Positions 1 through 9,649 of a DNA stretch of 64,000 bases are shown one piece after another (position 1 is the stretch's first letter; each line of letters begins with the position of its first letter). Both the position numbers and the translations under genes were made by a program. Source of the stretch: Dallia pectoralis (taxonomy: Eukaryota; Chordata; Actinopteri; Esociformes; Umbridae); assembly GCA_029465975.1 (NCBI GenBank), contig CM055754.1, positions 4,363,068 through 4,427,067 on the forward strand, read 5' to 3'. The notes beneath the pieces were generated by a model, which saw only the letters and a list, made by a program, of their open reading frames with translations, made no database searches and was not told the origin of the DNA.

Positions 1-253
1 ATATAAAAGTATATACATACTTTTTTCCGATATATTGGCCCAAAAAGCGTTTTTTCTTCTTCATTATAAGGTATTAAAGATCGACGGCAATTTTTGTAAA
101 TAATTATGTATTAATTCTGGAGAAAGTGGAGGCGTCTGAAAGCTTTCCGAAGGCGTCGTATATCTAAGCCAACCCTTTTCTTGGTTGTCGCTCTAAAACC
201 AGACAACAAATGATGATTTCTGACGCGGTATTCTCTCCCTGTCCCTGGTGCAG

Positions 254-751
254 TGGGAATCCTCTACCTGGGCCCAGGGAGCGATGCGATAAACGGCAGC
301 GGCTTCAGCCCAACGTTACGTCCAGCATGACCTGTTCTCCTCAGAGTGGGACCGCCACTTCTCCCCTGCTTCAGCTCCAGGAGGTCAACACAAGCAAGGC
401 CCAGGGAACAAGAAGCCCCCCGGGACACTTTTCTTCCATCTATAGTCCGCCCAGTGACATGGACACACGCACCCTGTGCATCCCCTCCCCCTATACGGAC
501 AGCAGCCATGAAACCAGCCACGCTGGTTCGCTAGCCTTCTACAACCCCTCCCTCATGGCCTACGGCAGACCGCCCACGTCCGACAGCCCCTCTCAGGGCC
601 CCCCGCTCAGTCCGTCTCTTTTCTGGCCCCCACCTGGGCACAGCCAGCACAACATGCTGTCCCTGACACTTCACTGCCCCCAGCCTCTGGTGTACAGTGA
701 GCCCAATCACCACGCTCTGTGGGCGGAGTCTAAACCCCACGGACCCAGCAG
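254..751 (+). CDS. esr2: esr2 exon 1 of the window: 5' UTR plus A/B domain
   Basis: A pyrimidine-rich tract ending CAG at 251-253 looks like a splice acceptor, so the exon probably begins at 254 with a short 5' UTR. Translation most likely starts at ATG 327, giving MTCSPQSG, the usual type of teleost ER-beta start. In-frame ATGs at 210 and 213 lie upstream of the acceptor and are judged intronic. The encoded A/B (AF-1) domain includes the ER-beta-like motifs SPLLQLQEV, CIPSPYTD and SPSLFWPP. It ends in phase 2 at AG before gtagat. The acceptor is inferred; if it is not used, the open frame could extend to 210. Confidence 0.88.
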
Positions 752-3049
752 GTAGATAAAGTTCCTCAGCATCCGACACAGGCCCAGTTTGAATCTTTTG
801 AGGTTCACGCCTGTCGTATTTGTGTCTCGTGTCACCTCTTAATAGGAGACTGGCTCGTAGCACAAGTCAGGCTGCGACACTGTAAGATTGTGCGTTAAAC
901 ATTATAATCACACTTCCTTCTCATAGCCCTCTCCTCCACGCCACCAAGCTGCTGGGGAGAGAACTGGCGGATGACGACGAGTTAAGCTCCTCCACCGGCA
1001 GTTTGGTGGCCAAGGCCGACATGCACTTCTGTGCCGTGTGTCACGACTACGCGTCAGGCTACCACTACGGAGTCTGGTCCTGTGAGGGATGCAAGGCCTT
1101 CTTCAAGAGGAGCATCCAAGGTGGGACCTTCAGGGCCCTGGTCTGGTGTCATTATGTGTGTCTGCGTGGTGGTCATCCTGTGGTACTATGTCATTATGCA
1201 TGCACATGCACATTGCCTTAAATCCCACCTGTCTCTATGTGTCATGTTTAGGGCACAATGACTACATTTGTCCAGCGACCAACCAGTGCACCATCGACAA
1301 GAACCGCCGCAAGAGCTGTCAGGCGTGTCGTCTACGCAAGTGCTACGAAGTGGGCATGATGAAGTGTGGTAGGAACTGGTCTTCCTGTACGAGCTGTGAG
1401 GCTGCGTGCACGTGGAGCTGTGAGCCTGCGTGCACGTGGAGCTGTGAGCCTTCGTGCACGTGGAGCTGTGAGCCTGCGTGCACGTGGAGCTGTGAGCCTG
1501 CGTGCACGTGGAGCTGTGAGCCTGCGTGCACGTGGAGCTGTGAGCCTGCGTGCACGTGGAGCTGAGAGCCTGCGTGCACGTGGAGCTGTGAGACTGCGTG
1601 CACGTGGAGCTGTGAGCCTGCGTGCACGTGGTGCTGTCCAACGGTGGTGTCCCTGGAGGTGACGTGCCTGTTATTTATCTGTGCTGCTGTCCAGGAGTAA
1701 GACGAGAGCGCTGCAGTTACCGGGGGATGAGGCAGCGCCGGGTACCTCAGGGGCGAGGGGTACCTCAGGGGCGAGGGGCAACGGGCAGGCTAGTCGGGGT
1801 CGGCGCCCGGGCCCAGAGGCGCCTGGAGGCGGGCTCCATCCATCAGTTGGAAGTACACCACTCGTCCCTGACCCCAGAACAGCTGATATCCTGCATCATG
1901 GACGCCGAGCCACCGGAGATATACCTGATGACAGACCTCCAGAAGCCCTTTACTGAAACCAGCATGATGATGTCACTCACCAACCTGGCCGACAAGGAGC
2001 TGGTCCTTATGATCAGCTGGGCTAAGAAGATCCCTGGTGAGACAGTGGGTGGATGTGCTGGTGGATGTGAGGGTGGAGGTGCTGGTGGATGTGAGGGTGG
2101 AGGTGCTGGTGGATGTGAGGGTGGAGGTGCTGGTGGATGTGAGGGTGGAGGTGCTGGTGGAGGTGCTGGTGGATGTGAGGGTGGAGGTGAGGGTGGAGGT
2201 GCTGGTGGATGTGAGGGTGGAGGTGCTGGTGGATGTGAGGGTGGAGGTGAGGGTGGACGTGTGGGTGGAGGTGCTGGTGGATGTGAGGGTGGATGTGAGG
2301 GTGGAGGTGAGGGTGGAGGTGAGGGTGGATGTGAGGGTGGATGTGAGGGTGGAGGTGAGGGTGGATGTGCTGGTGGATGCGCGGGTGGATGCCCTGGTGG
2401 ATGCGCTGGTGGATGCGCGGGTGACGTGAGGGTGGATGAGCGTGGAACCGACATGTTAATGTGTGGAACCAACATGCCCGTCCTGTCCCAGGTTATTCAT
2501 AGCGTTAGCATTAGTCTACAGGCAGGACCGTTCTGCAGCAAAGGCCCATGGCTGGTTTGTCCTCTTGGACTGGAAATCAGCCTGGATACGAATGGGTTAC
2601 TCTTGTACGCTGCTGGGGAGCATTTTGCCTTCACTCAGGCCTTGATAAATGAGCCCAGCAGGTACCCTCTTAGGTGAGATGGGACTGAGTTCAGTCGCTC
2701 TTTTGTCTGAGATGGTTTTTTGGGGGGTCCGGTGAGGGACGGGGACGGGGCTTGCATTGTGTGTTATAAAGAAGAACAAAACTCAGCAGACTAGCTATGC
2801 ATTGTGACTGTGCTCCGGAGAGCTGGTCACTTTCATTAATGCGCCTCACCGTCTGGCCTGGTTCCAATGTTCAGCCTTTAGTACTTTAGTCCAACTAAGA
2901 GTTAGCCTAGGGTGTGCTAAGAGTGAGTCTAGTGTGTGCTAAGAGTTAGCCTAGGGTGTGCTAAGAGTGAGTCTAGGGTGTGCTAAGAGTTTCATGTCAG
3001 TGACAAATTGTGTGTGTGTGTGTGTGTGCGTGTGTGTGTGTGCGCACGC

Positions 3050-3081
<32 letters not shown>

Positions 3082-4117
3082 ACAATAGGCTTTGTAGACC
3101 TGAGTCTGACGGACCAGGTGCACCTGTTAGAGTGTTGCTGGCTGGAGGTCCTGATGCTGGGCTTAATGTGGAGGTCTGTAGACCACCCTGGGAAACTCAT
3201 CTTCTCACCAGACCTGAAGCTCAACAGGTACGAGCATCTGTTTTCAGTCATATAATGTTTTGGTATTCAGTCACATATTGTCTTTAATGTAAAATGTTTG
3301 ACACCATTTCCTGTCACAGTTTTTCATTATGAATGAACCGCCTGTAAAGTATCTTTAAAAGTAAAAACGTTTTTTTAGAAAAGCTTAAAATAGGAGATGT
3401 CTGCATGATGTCTACTCTGTTTATTCTGCAAATGTCACGGCTGAAACCGAGTCTCTGAAGACCAGACATTGTTTTTCCGATCTTCTTGCATCCATTTCAG
3501 TGGGGTGGTCTTTCAGTTATTGTTGCTTTTTGATAACCTTAAACCAGTCTGGCGAGTTTAAATGGGTGTGTCGTAACACGTGTTGTCTAGATCACGTAAA
3601 TGTACAACAGAATAGAATAGTTGTGTAAAAGCCCAGATTGCAATCCAATCAAAAGGCTTTGGTCGGAGTTTTTACAGGCATTGGATGCAGTTGATAGACA
3701 TGTATGAAGCAGTACTGTAATAAAGAGTGGGCAGAAAATGTCTCCTAGTTGATATAGAAGACTGATTGTCAGTTACAGGAAATGGTTACATGATGTATTT
3801 TCAGCCAATTGGAAGTATAGATTTTCTGGCCGCTGGTTTTAAATGGATCGCTGTTTTTCAATTGGGTACCATGTCGTCAAAGCCATTTCATGGCTAACTG
3901 TAGTATGCTAATGATTTGATTTATATGACAATGCACATATAAACAACATACTGCTACATCATCAAGCTCAACACACAAAAGCTTTGCCGTTAACAATGGG
4001 GTTTAATTATATAAATATTTCAAATATTACACCTCCCATAAAATTTCTGACGTTTTTGACACGTGCGCTGCCTTTGTGTCCGCCAAAAAAGCTAGGTTTC
4101 TGTGTGTGTCCTTATGT

Positions 4118-4166
<49 letters not shown>

Positions 4167-7100
4167 CCCTTATGTAAGTGTGTGTGTGTGTGTTTGCACA
4201 GATAAGAATGATAGTGGTTACAATATGTTCTTCCTAAAATTAACTGAGTAGTTGACCTCCTATACATCTATCAGCTATCTGAAAATGCAATAATACTGAT
4301 ATCAATGTTTGCTTCAAATATAGTTGTAGAATTGGACGTAATATTTACAAATTCCTGCTAGTTTTCATTTCAGTTATGTTTGACTTTGAACCTAGGCCAC
4401 ACCAACGTCTGACTCTGCTGACAGCGTGCCTTTTGAATTGTCAGTAAACAAAAGGTTTGTGTGTTGTAACTCAAATGACGTGATTTGATCCGAGTTTGCT
4501 AGGCATTACTGTTGGACAGTAACCTGTAGTTTTGGATCAGGGTGTGTTAGGCGTTACTGTTTGACAGTAACCTGTAGTTCTGGGGCTGGGCTAATATAAT
4601 TCTGGTGATTTGGACATTTATTGGTTTACAGGAGATTGATCTTCCCTTTAGATTACAACACAGTCTTCTGGATTGTTCAGTGAGTGCTTGTGGTCTACAT
4701 GTTAGTCTGTACATCACATCGATAGTGTGCTACACAACACAATGTAATTGTTGTTTATCAGCTTGATATTACACTTGAAATATCATAGGAAAATTGTTCA
4801 AAGAAAAAAGACGTTCATCAAGAAAGAGTTATTGATTTTGAACATTATTGGCACCCCAGCATTTAGTACTTTGCCATTTGCGAAGATAACAGCTCATCTC
4901 CTATAATGTTTGAAGAGGAGCTGGAACCCACATGTAGGGATTTGGGTCCATCTCTCCATACAGAACCCATGGCTCTGAGTTTTTGGTCCCCCTGGTGCTT
5001 ATGTTTCTTGTTTACAACAGAGGCTTTCTCCTGGCATCCCTTCCACATAACGTGTTGGCATGGTGATGGCGTCTAGTTGTGGTTCTGGAGAATTAGCAAC
5101 CCTAAGATGTGAACATTATTTACAATTCTCCAAATATGATCCGTGTTTCGCCATGAGAACCTTCTTCCTCACTGTGCTTGGTGGAATATATACGCAAGCG
5201 TTATTTTTCAGACATTTAGACATCAGATTTACCATAGCTCCAGTTGTTCAGCTCCAATCTTTTTACATCCACATAGCCATCGTCTGATAAATAAAGGTCA
5301 ACCTTCATCAAATTTCTGGCTCATTTTATTTGGGTAGTTCAAACTGATAAACAACAGTAGCCATTTTCACAGCCTGTTGAAACCCAATTATTCTGAAGGG
5401 CATTGTGTGATAGTATGGACTACTCATGTGAACTACTTGTCAATGTGTTCGTGTACGCTGTGTAAGGAGGTGTGTTGCGTTTGATTTCTGTAGGTCTGCT
5501 TATATCCGGAGTTTAATGACTAAACCCTGTGCGATATGTTGTGTGAGTTTGGTTTAATGACTAAACCCTGTGTGTTATGTTGAGTGAGTTTGGTTGCATG
5601 TGACTAAAGCCTGTGTGTTATGTTGAGTGAGTTTGGTTGCATGTGACTAAAGCCTGTGTGTTATGTTGAGTGAGTTTGGTTGCATGTGACTAAAGCCTGT
5701 GTGTTATGTTGAGTGAGTTTGGTTGCATGTGACTAAAGCCTGTGTGTTATGTTTGGTTGCGTTGCGTTTCACCGTTTCTGCTGCCACGGCGACTATCACT
5801 ATAGGCTTAGCTAACCTTGGTGTGTTCTCATAACATGGACTTATTTTTCACAGTCCTCTGGCCATTGTGTCGCTTTCACACTCTCTCTCTCTCTCGAGAC
5901 GGCTATGAAAAACATATGAAGTAAATAGATTGGTCAGTGTTTCATTCTGACTTTACTGTAATTGTGCTCTTAAAGCCTCTCAGCACGCTCTTCAGCATTG
6001 CTTTTAATAATGCGAGGCTTTCCAATAGCTTTGCTACTCTCAGTTAGCTTGATTTATGAACCAGGTACTGTATGTACAGTAAAATAACTATCTTTTTATC
6101 TTTGTGTGTGTGTGTGTGTGTGTGTCTGTGTGTCTGTGTGTGTGTGTGTGTCTGTGTGTGTAGGGAAGAGGGGAACTGTGTGGAGGGCATTATGGAAATA
6201 TTTGACATGTTGCTGGCAGCCACCTCTCGTTTTCGGGAGCTGAATCTGCAGAGGGAGGAGTATGTCTGTCTGAAAGCCATGATCCTACTAAACTCCAGTA
6301 AGTGGAATCCTCTGCACTTCATGTCTGTTCTAAGTGGCAGTGGGGGGGGGCACTGTGTATTTGGACACGTTGTCTAACCTGGCTGATGGTCATTGTTGGG
6401 TTCAGAGGTCAGAGTTTTGCCACCACACTCATGGCTCCAACCACTGCCAGAAACTTTTGGTTCTCTTCCACAACAGCTAGAAACAAGCACAAATTGTGCA
6501 AACGAAATCTGGTTTAGAAACTTGGCGCGTGGTATTGTGAAATTGTTTTATTGGACTAACGTACACTATCACTTTTACAGGCCTGAATTTACTGTATATT
6601 CCACTGTTTAGAGTATCAGAAGATCTCTGGTTGAATATGGTTAAGTTCACAGAGGAACATTTATTGTGTTGACCTTCAGCAAGAAATGCAAACCTAATTG
6701 CTTCTGTAAGTCATTTTGCATAAAAGCTAAATGACTGTAATGTATTTGTGACATACATGTTTTGTTGTGTGTAATTGTCTGCTTATCCTGTTTTTATATA
6801 CTTTTATATTTTCCCCCACCAGTGCCATCTAGTGTTTTAAATGCAAAATAGTGTAATTGATTTTATTTGCCCAAAGGAATGTTATGTTAACTGGTAGGAC
6901 GTGTCCCCATATAGATCTGTGCTCTAGCTCTCCGGAAACCTCAGGTGATCTAGAGAGCAGAGGGAAGCTTCTGCGTCTGCTGGACTCCGTGACAGATGCC
7001 CTGGTTTGGGTCATCTCCAAACGAGGCCTCTCCTTCCAGCAGCAGTCAGCCCGCCTTGCCCACCTCCTCATGCTGCTTTCACACATCCGCCATCTCAGGT

Positions 7101-8891
7101 AGACTACTGCTACAGCAGCTACAGGTCGTTCTCACTAGGAGCGTCAGGAGTCTGTCTCATACAGCTACAGGTCTCTCTCACAAGGAGCACCAGGAGCTTG
7201 TCTCATACAGCTACAGGTCTCTCTCACAAGGAGCTTGTCTCATGCAGCTACAGGTCTCTCTCACAAGGAGCTTGTCTCATACAGCTACAGGTCTCTCTCA
7301 CAAGGAGCTTGTCTCATGCAGCTACAGGTCTCTCTCACAAGGAGCTTGTCTCATACAGCTACAGGTCTCTCTCACAAGGAGCTTGTCTCATGCAGCTACA
7401 GGTCTCTCTCACAAGGAGCTTGTCTCATACAGCTACAGGTCTCTCTCACAAGGAGCTTGTCTCATGCAGCTACAGGTCTCTCTCACAAGGAGCTTGTCTC
7501 ATACAGCTACAGGTCTCTCTCACAAGGAGCTTGTCTCATGCAGCTACAGGTCTCTCTCACAAGGAGCTTGTCTCATACAGCTACAGGTCTCTCTCACAAG
7601 GAGCTTGTCTCATACAGCTACAGGTCTCTCTCACAAGGAGCTTGTCTCATACAGCTATAGGTCTGTCTCACTAGGAGCACCAGGAGCTTGTCTCATACAG
7701 CTACAGGTCTCTCTCACAAGGAGCTTGTCTCATGCAGCTACAGGTCTCTCTCACAAGGAGCTTGTCTCATACAGCTACAGGTCTCTCTCACAAGGAGCTT
7801 GTCTCATGCAGCTACAGGTCTCTCTCACAAGGAGCTTGTCTCATACAGCTACAGGTCTCTCTCACAAGGAGCTTGTCTCATACAGCTACAGGTCTCTCTC
7901 ACAAGGAGCTTGTCTCATACAGCTACAGGTCTCTCTCACAAGGAGCTTGTCTCATACAGCTATAGGTCTGTCTCACTAGGAGCACCAGGAGCTTGTCTCA
8001 TACAGCTACAGGTCTCTCTCACAAGGAGCTTGTCTCATGCAGCTACAGGTCTCTCTCACAAGGAGCTTGTCTCATACAGCTACAGGTCTCTCTCACAAGG
8101 AGCTTGTCTCATACAGCTACAGGTCTCTCTCACAAGGAGCTTGTCTCATACAGCTACAGGTCTCTCTCACAAGGAGCTTGTCTCATGCAGCTACAGGTCT
8201 CTCTCACAAGGAGCTTGTCTCATACAGCTACAGGTCTCTCTCACAAGGAGCTTGTCTCATACAGCTACAGGTCTCTCTCACAAGGAGCTTGTCTCATACA
8301 GCTACAGGTCTCTCTCACTAGGAGGGTCAGGAGTCTGTCTCATACAGCTACAGGTCTCTCTCACTAGGAGCTTGTCTCGTACAGCTACAGGTCTCTCTCA
8401 CTAGGAGCGTCAGGAGTCTGTCAAGTGCACCATGTATGTGTATGTTGTTCCTCTAAAATAAAAGTCCTCTTTCTCGTTTTAGCAACAAAGGTATGGAGCA
8501 CCTCTCCAGCATGAAGAAAAAGAATGTTGTGCTTCTCTACGATCTGCTCTTGGAAATGCTGGACGCCAACACCCACAGCAGTCGTATGTCTGGGCCCCCT
8601 GACCCCTGTGACCCCTGTAACCCCACGGGGTCTCCAGCAGCACCAGACCAGGCCCCAGCCATTGACTGCCAGCCCCACACCCAACAGCTGCCATCCCAAG
8701 ACCGAGAGGGCCACACCCATGAGAGCTGTAAGTATGTTTTTATCTCAGTGTAGCATCGTGTTGGATTAGTGTGAATGGGGAGTTTATTCACAACTGCTGC
8801 AGGGAAGCTGATAGCGTATGTGTAATGTCTTTCAGCAGGTGCCTCCACACAGGGCGCTGAACTGAGAGAGGGCAGATGTGTACCCCAGTGA
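327..8891 (+). CDS. esr2: Estrogen receptor beta (nuclear receptor NR3A2), nine exons
   Basis: Ligand-activated nuclear receptor that binds estradiol and then estrogen response elements in DNA. Coding exons: 327-751, 927-1120, 1252-1368, 1695-2036, 3089-3227, 6164-6297, 6915-7098, 8483-8727, 8836-8891. All junctions are GT-AG, phases agree, and the sum is 1,836 nt (611 residues plus stop). The A/B domain is residues 1 to about 176. The DNA-binding domain (about 177-242) has the eight zinc Cys and the estrogen-type P-box CEGCKA. The hinge is about 246-295, followed by the ligand-binding domain. The known ligand contacts are visible: Glu in LADKELV, Arg in GLMWRS and His in GMEHL. Helix 12 core is YDLLLEML, and a fish-type F tail of about 70 residues follows. 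The internal exon lengths 117, 139, 134 and 184 are those I recall for vertebrate ESR genes. Which teleost paralogue (esr2a or esr2b) cannot be settled here. syne2 lies convergently downstream. Confidence 0.97.
927..1120 (+). CDS. esr2: esr2 exon 2: first zinc finger
   Basis: Begins after tctcatag and ends at CAAG before gtggga, phase 2 to phase 1. It encodes CAVCHDYASGYHYGVWSC and the recognition helix CEGCKAFFKRSIQ. The P-box residues E-G-A specify AGGTCA-type estrogen response elements. Confidence 0.95.
1252..1368 (+). CDS. esr2: esr2 exon 3: second zinc finger
   Basis: A 117-nt exon, phase 1 to phase 1. It encodes HNDYICPATNQCTIDKNRR and CQACRLRKCYEVGMMKC, with the D-box PATNQ needed for dimerisation and all four Cys of the second finger. 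The donor is gtaggaac. Confidence 0.95.
1388..1634 (+). repeat. 24-bp minisatellite in esr2 intron 3
   Basis: About ten tandem copies of a 24-bp unit containing GCGTGCACGTGGAGCTGTGA fill most of the 326-bp intron between the two receptor exons. Because 24 is a multiple of three, the array reads as cysteine-rich open frames on both strands. These are artefacts of periodicity. Confidence 0.95.
1695..2036 (+). CDS. esr2: esr2 exon 4: hinge and start of ligand-binding domain
   Basis: Acceptor tgtccag, donor gtgaga, phase 1 to phase 1. The basic hinge RRERCSYRG leads into an Arg/Gly-rich stretch carrying a perfect 18-bp tandem duplication (VPQGRG twice). Helices 1-3 follow, with LTPEQLISCIMDAEPPE, PFTETSMMMSLTNLADKEL and MISWAKKIPG. 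The Glu of LADKEL corresponds to the residue that hydrogen-bonds the estradiol A-ring hydroxyl. Confidence 0.93.
2044..2444 (+). repeat. GGTGGA-rich minisatellite in esr2 intron 4
   Basis: Hexamer-based array of GGTGGA, GGTGCT, GGATGT and GAGGGT combined into 12-18-bp units over 400 bp. It starts only a few bases after the exon 4 donor. It is G-rich on the transcribed-sense strand and open in several frames without coding meaning. Confidence 0.95.
2445..3008 (+). other. esr2 intron 4 remainder
   Basis: Mostly unique intron sequence. Near 2891-2992 a short 26-bp unit containing CTAAGAGTGAGTCTAG is repeated about four times. No coding signal was seen. Confidence 0.6.
3009..3083 (+). repeat. 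(TG)n microsatellite against the exon 5 acceptor
   Basis: An interrupted TG run that ends about five bases before the acceptor tacaatag. It occupies the position where a polypyrimidine tract would normally be. Confidence 0.95.
3089..3227 (+). CDS. esr2: esr2 exon 5: ligand-binding domain helices 4-5
   Basis: 139 nt, phase 1 to phase 2. Encodes LTDQVHLLECCWLEVLMLG and GLMWRSVDHPGKLIFSPDL. The Arg of GLMWRS is the second estradiol A-ring contact. The donor is gtacga. Confidence 0.95.
3230..4118 (+). other. esr2 intron 5, first part
   Basis: About 0.9 kb of AT-rich intron with no exon, RNA gene or clear repeat that I can support. Confidence 0.55.
4119..4195 (+). repeat. (TG)n microsatellite, esr2 intron 5
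   Basis: TG dinucleotide run interrupted by TGGGTGCCCTTATGTAAG. Intronic. Confidence 0.95.
4500..4585 (+). repeat. Two-copy direct repeat, esr2 intron 5
   Basis: The segment TTAGGCGTTACTGTTTGACA and its flank recur about 52 bp apart as TAGGCATTACTGTTGGACAG. An old tandem duplication. Confidence 0.6.
4830..5340 (-). mobile_element. Degenerate Tc1/mariner-like transposon remnant
   Basis: Segments such as ATTATTGGCACCCC, GCGAAGATAACAGCTC, CTCCTATAATGTTTGA and CTCCATACAGAACC match, from memory, a common teleost Tc1-like family read on the strand opposite its transposase. The transposase region is riddled with changes and partly deleted, so no protein can be made. It sits in esr2 intron 5. A library search would be needed to name the family. 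Confidence 0.6.
5511..5752 (+). repeat. 43-bp minisatellite, esr2 intron 5
   Basis: Four near-identical 43-bp units around GCATGTGACTAAAGCCTGTG, plus two diverged longer leading copies. Confidence 0.9.
6102..6161 (+). repeat. (TG)n/(TCTG) microsatellite forming the exon 6 acceptor region
   Basis: TG/TCTG run that directly continues into the acceptor tgtag of esr2 exon 6. There is no conventional pyrimidine tract between the repeat and the AG. Confidence 0.95.
6164..6297 (+). CDS. esr2: esr2 exon 6: ligand-binding domain helices 6-8
   Basis: 134 nt, phase 2 to phase 1. Encodes CVEGIMEIFDMLLAATSRF and YVCLKAMILLNS, closely like other estrogen receptors. The donor is gtaagt. Confidence 0.95.
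6298..6914 (+). other. esr2 intron 6
   Basis: About 0.6 kb of intron holding a poly-G run near 6343. No other feature could be supported. Confidence 0.6.
6915..7098 (+). CDS. esr2: esr2 exon 7: ligand-binding domain helices 9-10
   Basis: 184 nt, phase 1 to phase 2. Encodes KLLRLLDSVTDALVWVISK and RLAHLLMLLSHIRHL, the dimer-interface helices. The acceptor is atatag; the downstream in-frame ctctag is not needed because atatag keeps the phase and gives the teleost-like join NSN-LCSSS. Confidence 0.92.
7116..8422 (+). repeat. 37-bp minisatellite array, esr2 intron 7
   Basis: About 35 copies of a 37-bp unit containing GCTACAGGTCTCTCTCACAA occupy 1.3 kb between exons 7 and 8. Copies differ mainly by CATACA versus CATGCA. 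A variant unit with CTATAGGTCTGTCTCACTAG recurs about 305 bp apart (near 7655 and 7960), showing higher-order duplication. The unit has no stop in any + frame, so long spurious open frames run through it. Confidence 0.97.
8483..8727 (+). CDS. esr2: esr2 exon 8: helices 11-12 and F domain
   Basis: Acceptor cgttttag, donor gtaagt, phase 2 to phase 1. GMEHL contains the His that contacts the estradiol D-ring hydroxyl. Helix 12 reads LLYDLLLEMLDAN, where most estrogen receptors have a Pro before the LYD. MKKKN replaces the usual MKCKN. A Pro/Asp-rich F domain follows (MSGPPDPCDPCNPTG...). If the donor were not used, the frame would run ten more codons to a stop at about 8752. Confidence 0.93.
8836..8891 (+). 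CDS. esr2: esr2 terminal exon: C-terminal tail and stop
   Basis: A short last coding segment after a 108-nt intron. The acceptor is ttcagcag, a NAGNAG pair that would include or skip one codon without changing frame. The tail reads GASTQGAELREGRCVPQ, then TGA at 8889-8891. Use of this exon is inferred from the strong upstream gtaagt donor and the matching phase. Confidence 0.75.
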
Positions 8892-9631
8892 CCAGACACC
8901 AGGGGACGTGGAGGGAAACTGTTAAACCGTGGTTGACTGAAGGACAGATGTATGGGTGATTGTTGGAGACAAACCCAGTGAAGGACCTGACTTATGTTTA
9001 CTCTGTGGGACACTAGACACCATTCTCAATTGACTGACAAGAAAAAAAAAACTTTTAAGATTGTTTTGGTATATGAGAGAAATGTGGTTTGTAACAGTGA
9101 ATTGGACAGGTTTTTTTGATTGAATGTATCTTTTTGTGTAATTTCCTTGTAAATATGCAGTTGGTGGTGTGTCTTTGTTTGATATGTTGGCATTAAGTGA
9201 CTGTGACAATGACATGTAATGTGTAGTGTATGAGATTGTGGATGTTTGGTCAGTACCAGGTTTCTAATGCTTTACTGTGAACATGTCCAGTAGCTGTGCC
9301 AATGCCTGTTAACTCTGGTTGTCCTCAACTCCTGATGTAAAAAATAAGAAAAAACAGTCCGATTCAGACTTTCAATCAGACGCATTTTGTGGCCTTTGTT
9401 TACGATGACTGTTAAGGAGACTCCATTTAGCCTGCAAGTTCAGGAGCCGAACCAAAACCAGCAACTGCTACAAGACATGTACTCCTGTCTCCCGTCTCCT
9501 GTGATTAGTTGGTGCTTCATTCTCTTTATCTGTTCAGTCTCAAAGGCATGTTGGAATTTATAGAAAACTAAAACCCAGAACTCACCAATTCATAAGTGTT
9601 TGAGTGGCGTGGATTTGCACCCAGGCAATGG
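8892..9631 (+). other. esr2 3' UTR (probable)
   Basis: Unique sequence between the receptor stop and the first AATAAA hexamer. No other gene is visible. Its end is not defined by the sequence alone. Confidence 0.6.
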
Positions 9632-9637
9632 AATAAA
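9632..9637 (+). terminator. Candidate esr2 poly(A) signal
   Basis: AATAAA about 740 bp after the esr2 stop codon and just before the AATAAA-bearing minisatellite. One of several possible sites. Confidence 0.4.
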
Positions 9638-9649
9638 ACATATAAAAGA

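Noticed and set aside
210..326. Upstream in-frame ATGs at 210 and 213 as the esr2 start
   Set aside because: A convincing splice acceptor at 251-253 lies between them and the coding region, and MTCSP at 327 fits teleost ER-beta starts better.
1186..1641. Cysteine/Thr-rich open frames on both strands
   Set aside because: They arise from the 24-bp minisatellite in esr2 intron 3.
4863..5337. Small open frames around the Tc1-like remnant
   Set aside because: None resembles an intact transposase; the element is degenerate and the frames are short by-products.
7006..8404. Open frames of 220-330 codons of Ser/Leu/Thr/Gly repeats on +
   Set aside because: They follow a 37-bp tandem unit that is stop-free in all + frames, inside esr2 intron 7; no start context, no domain, and the same words occur in every frame.
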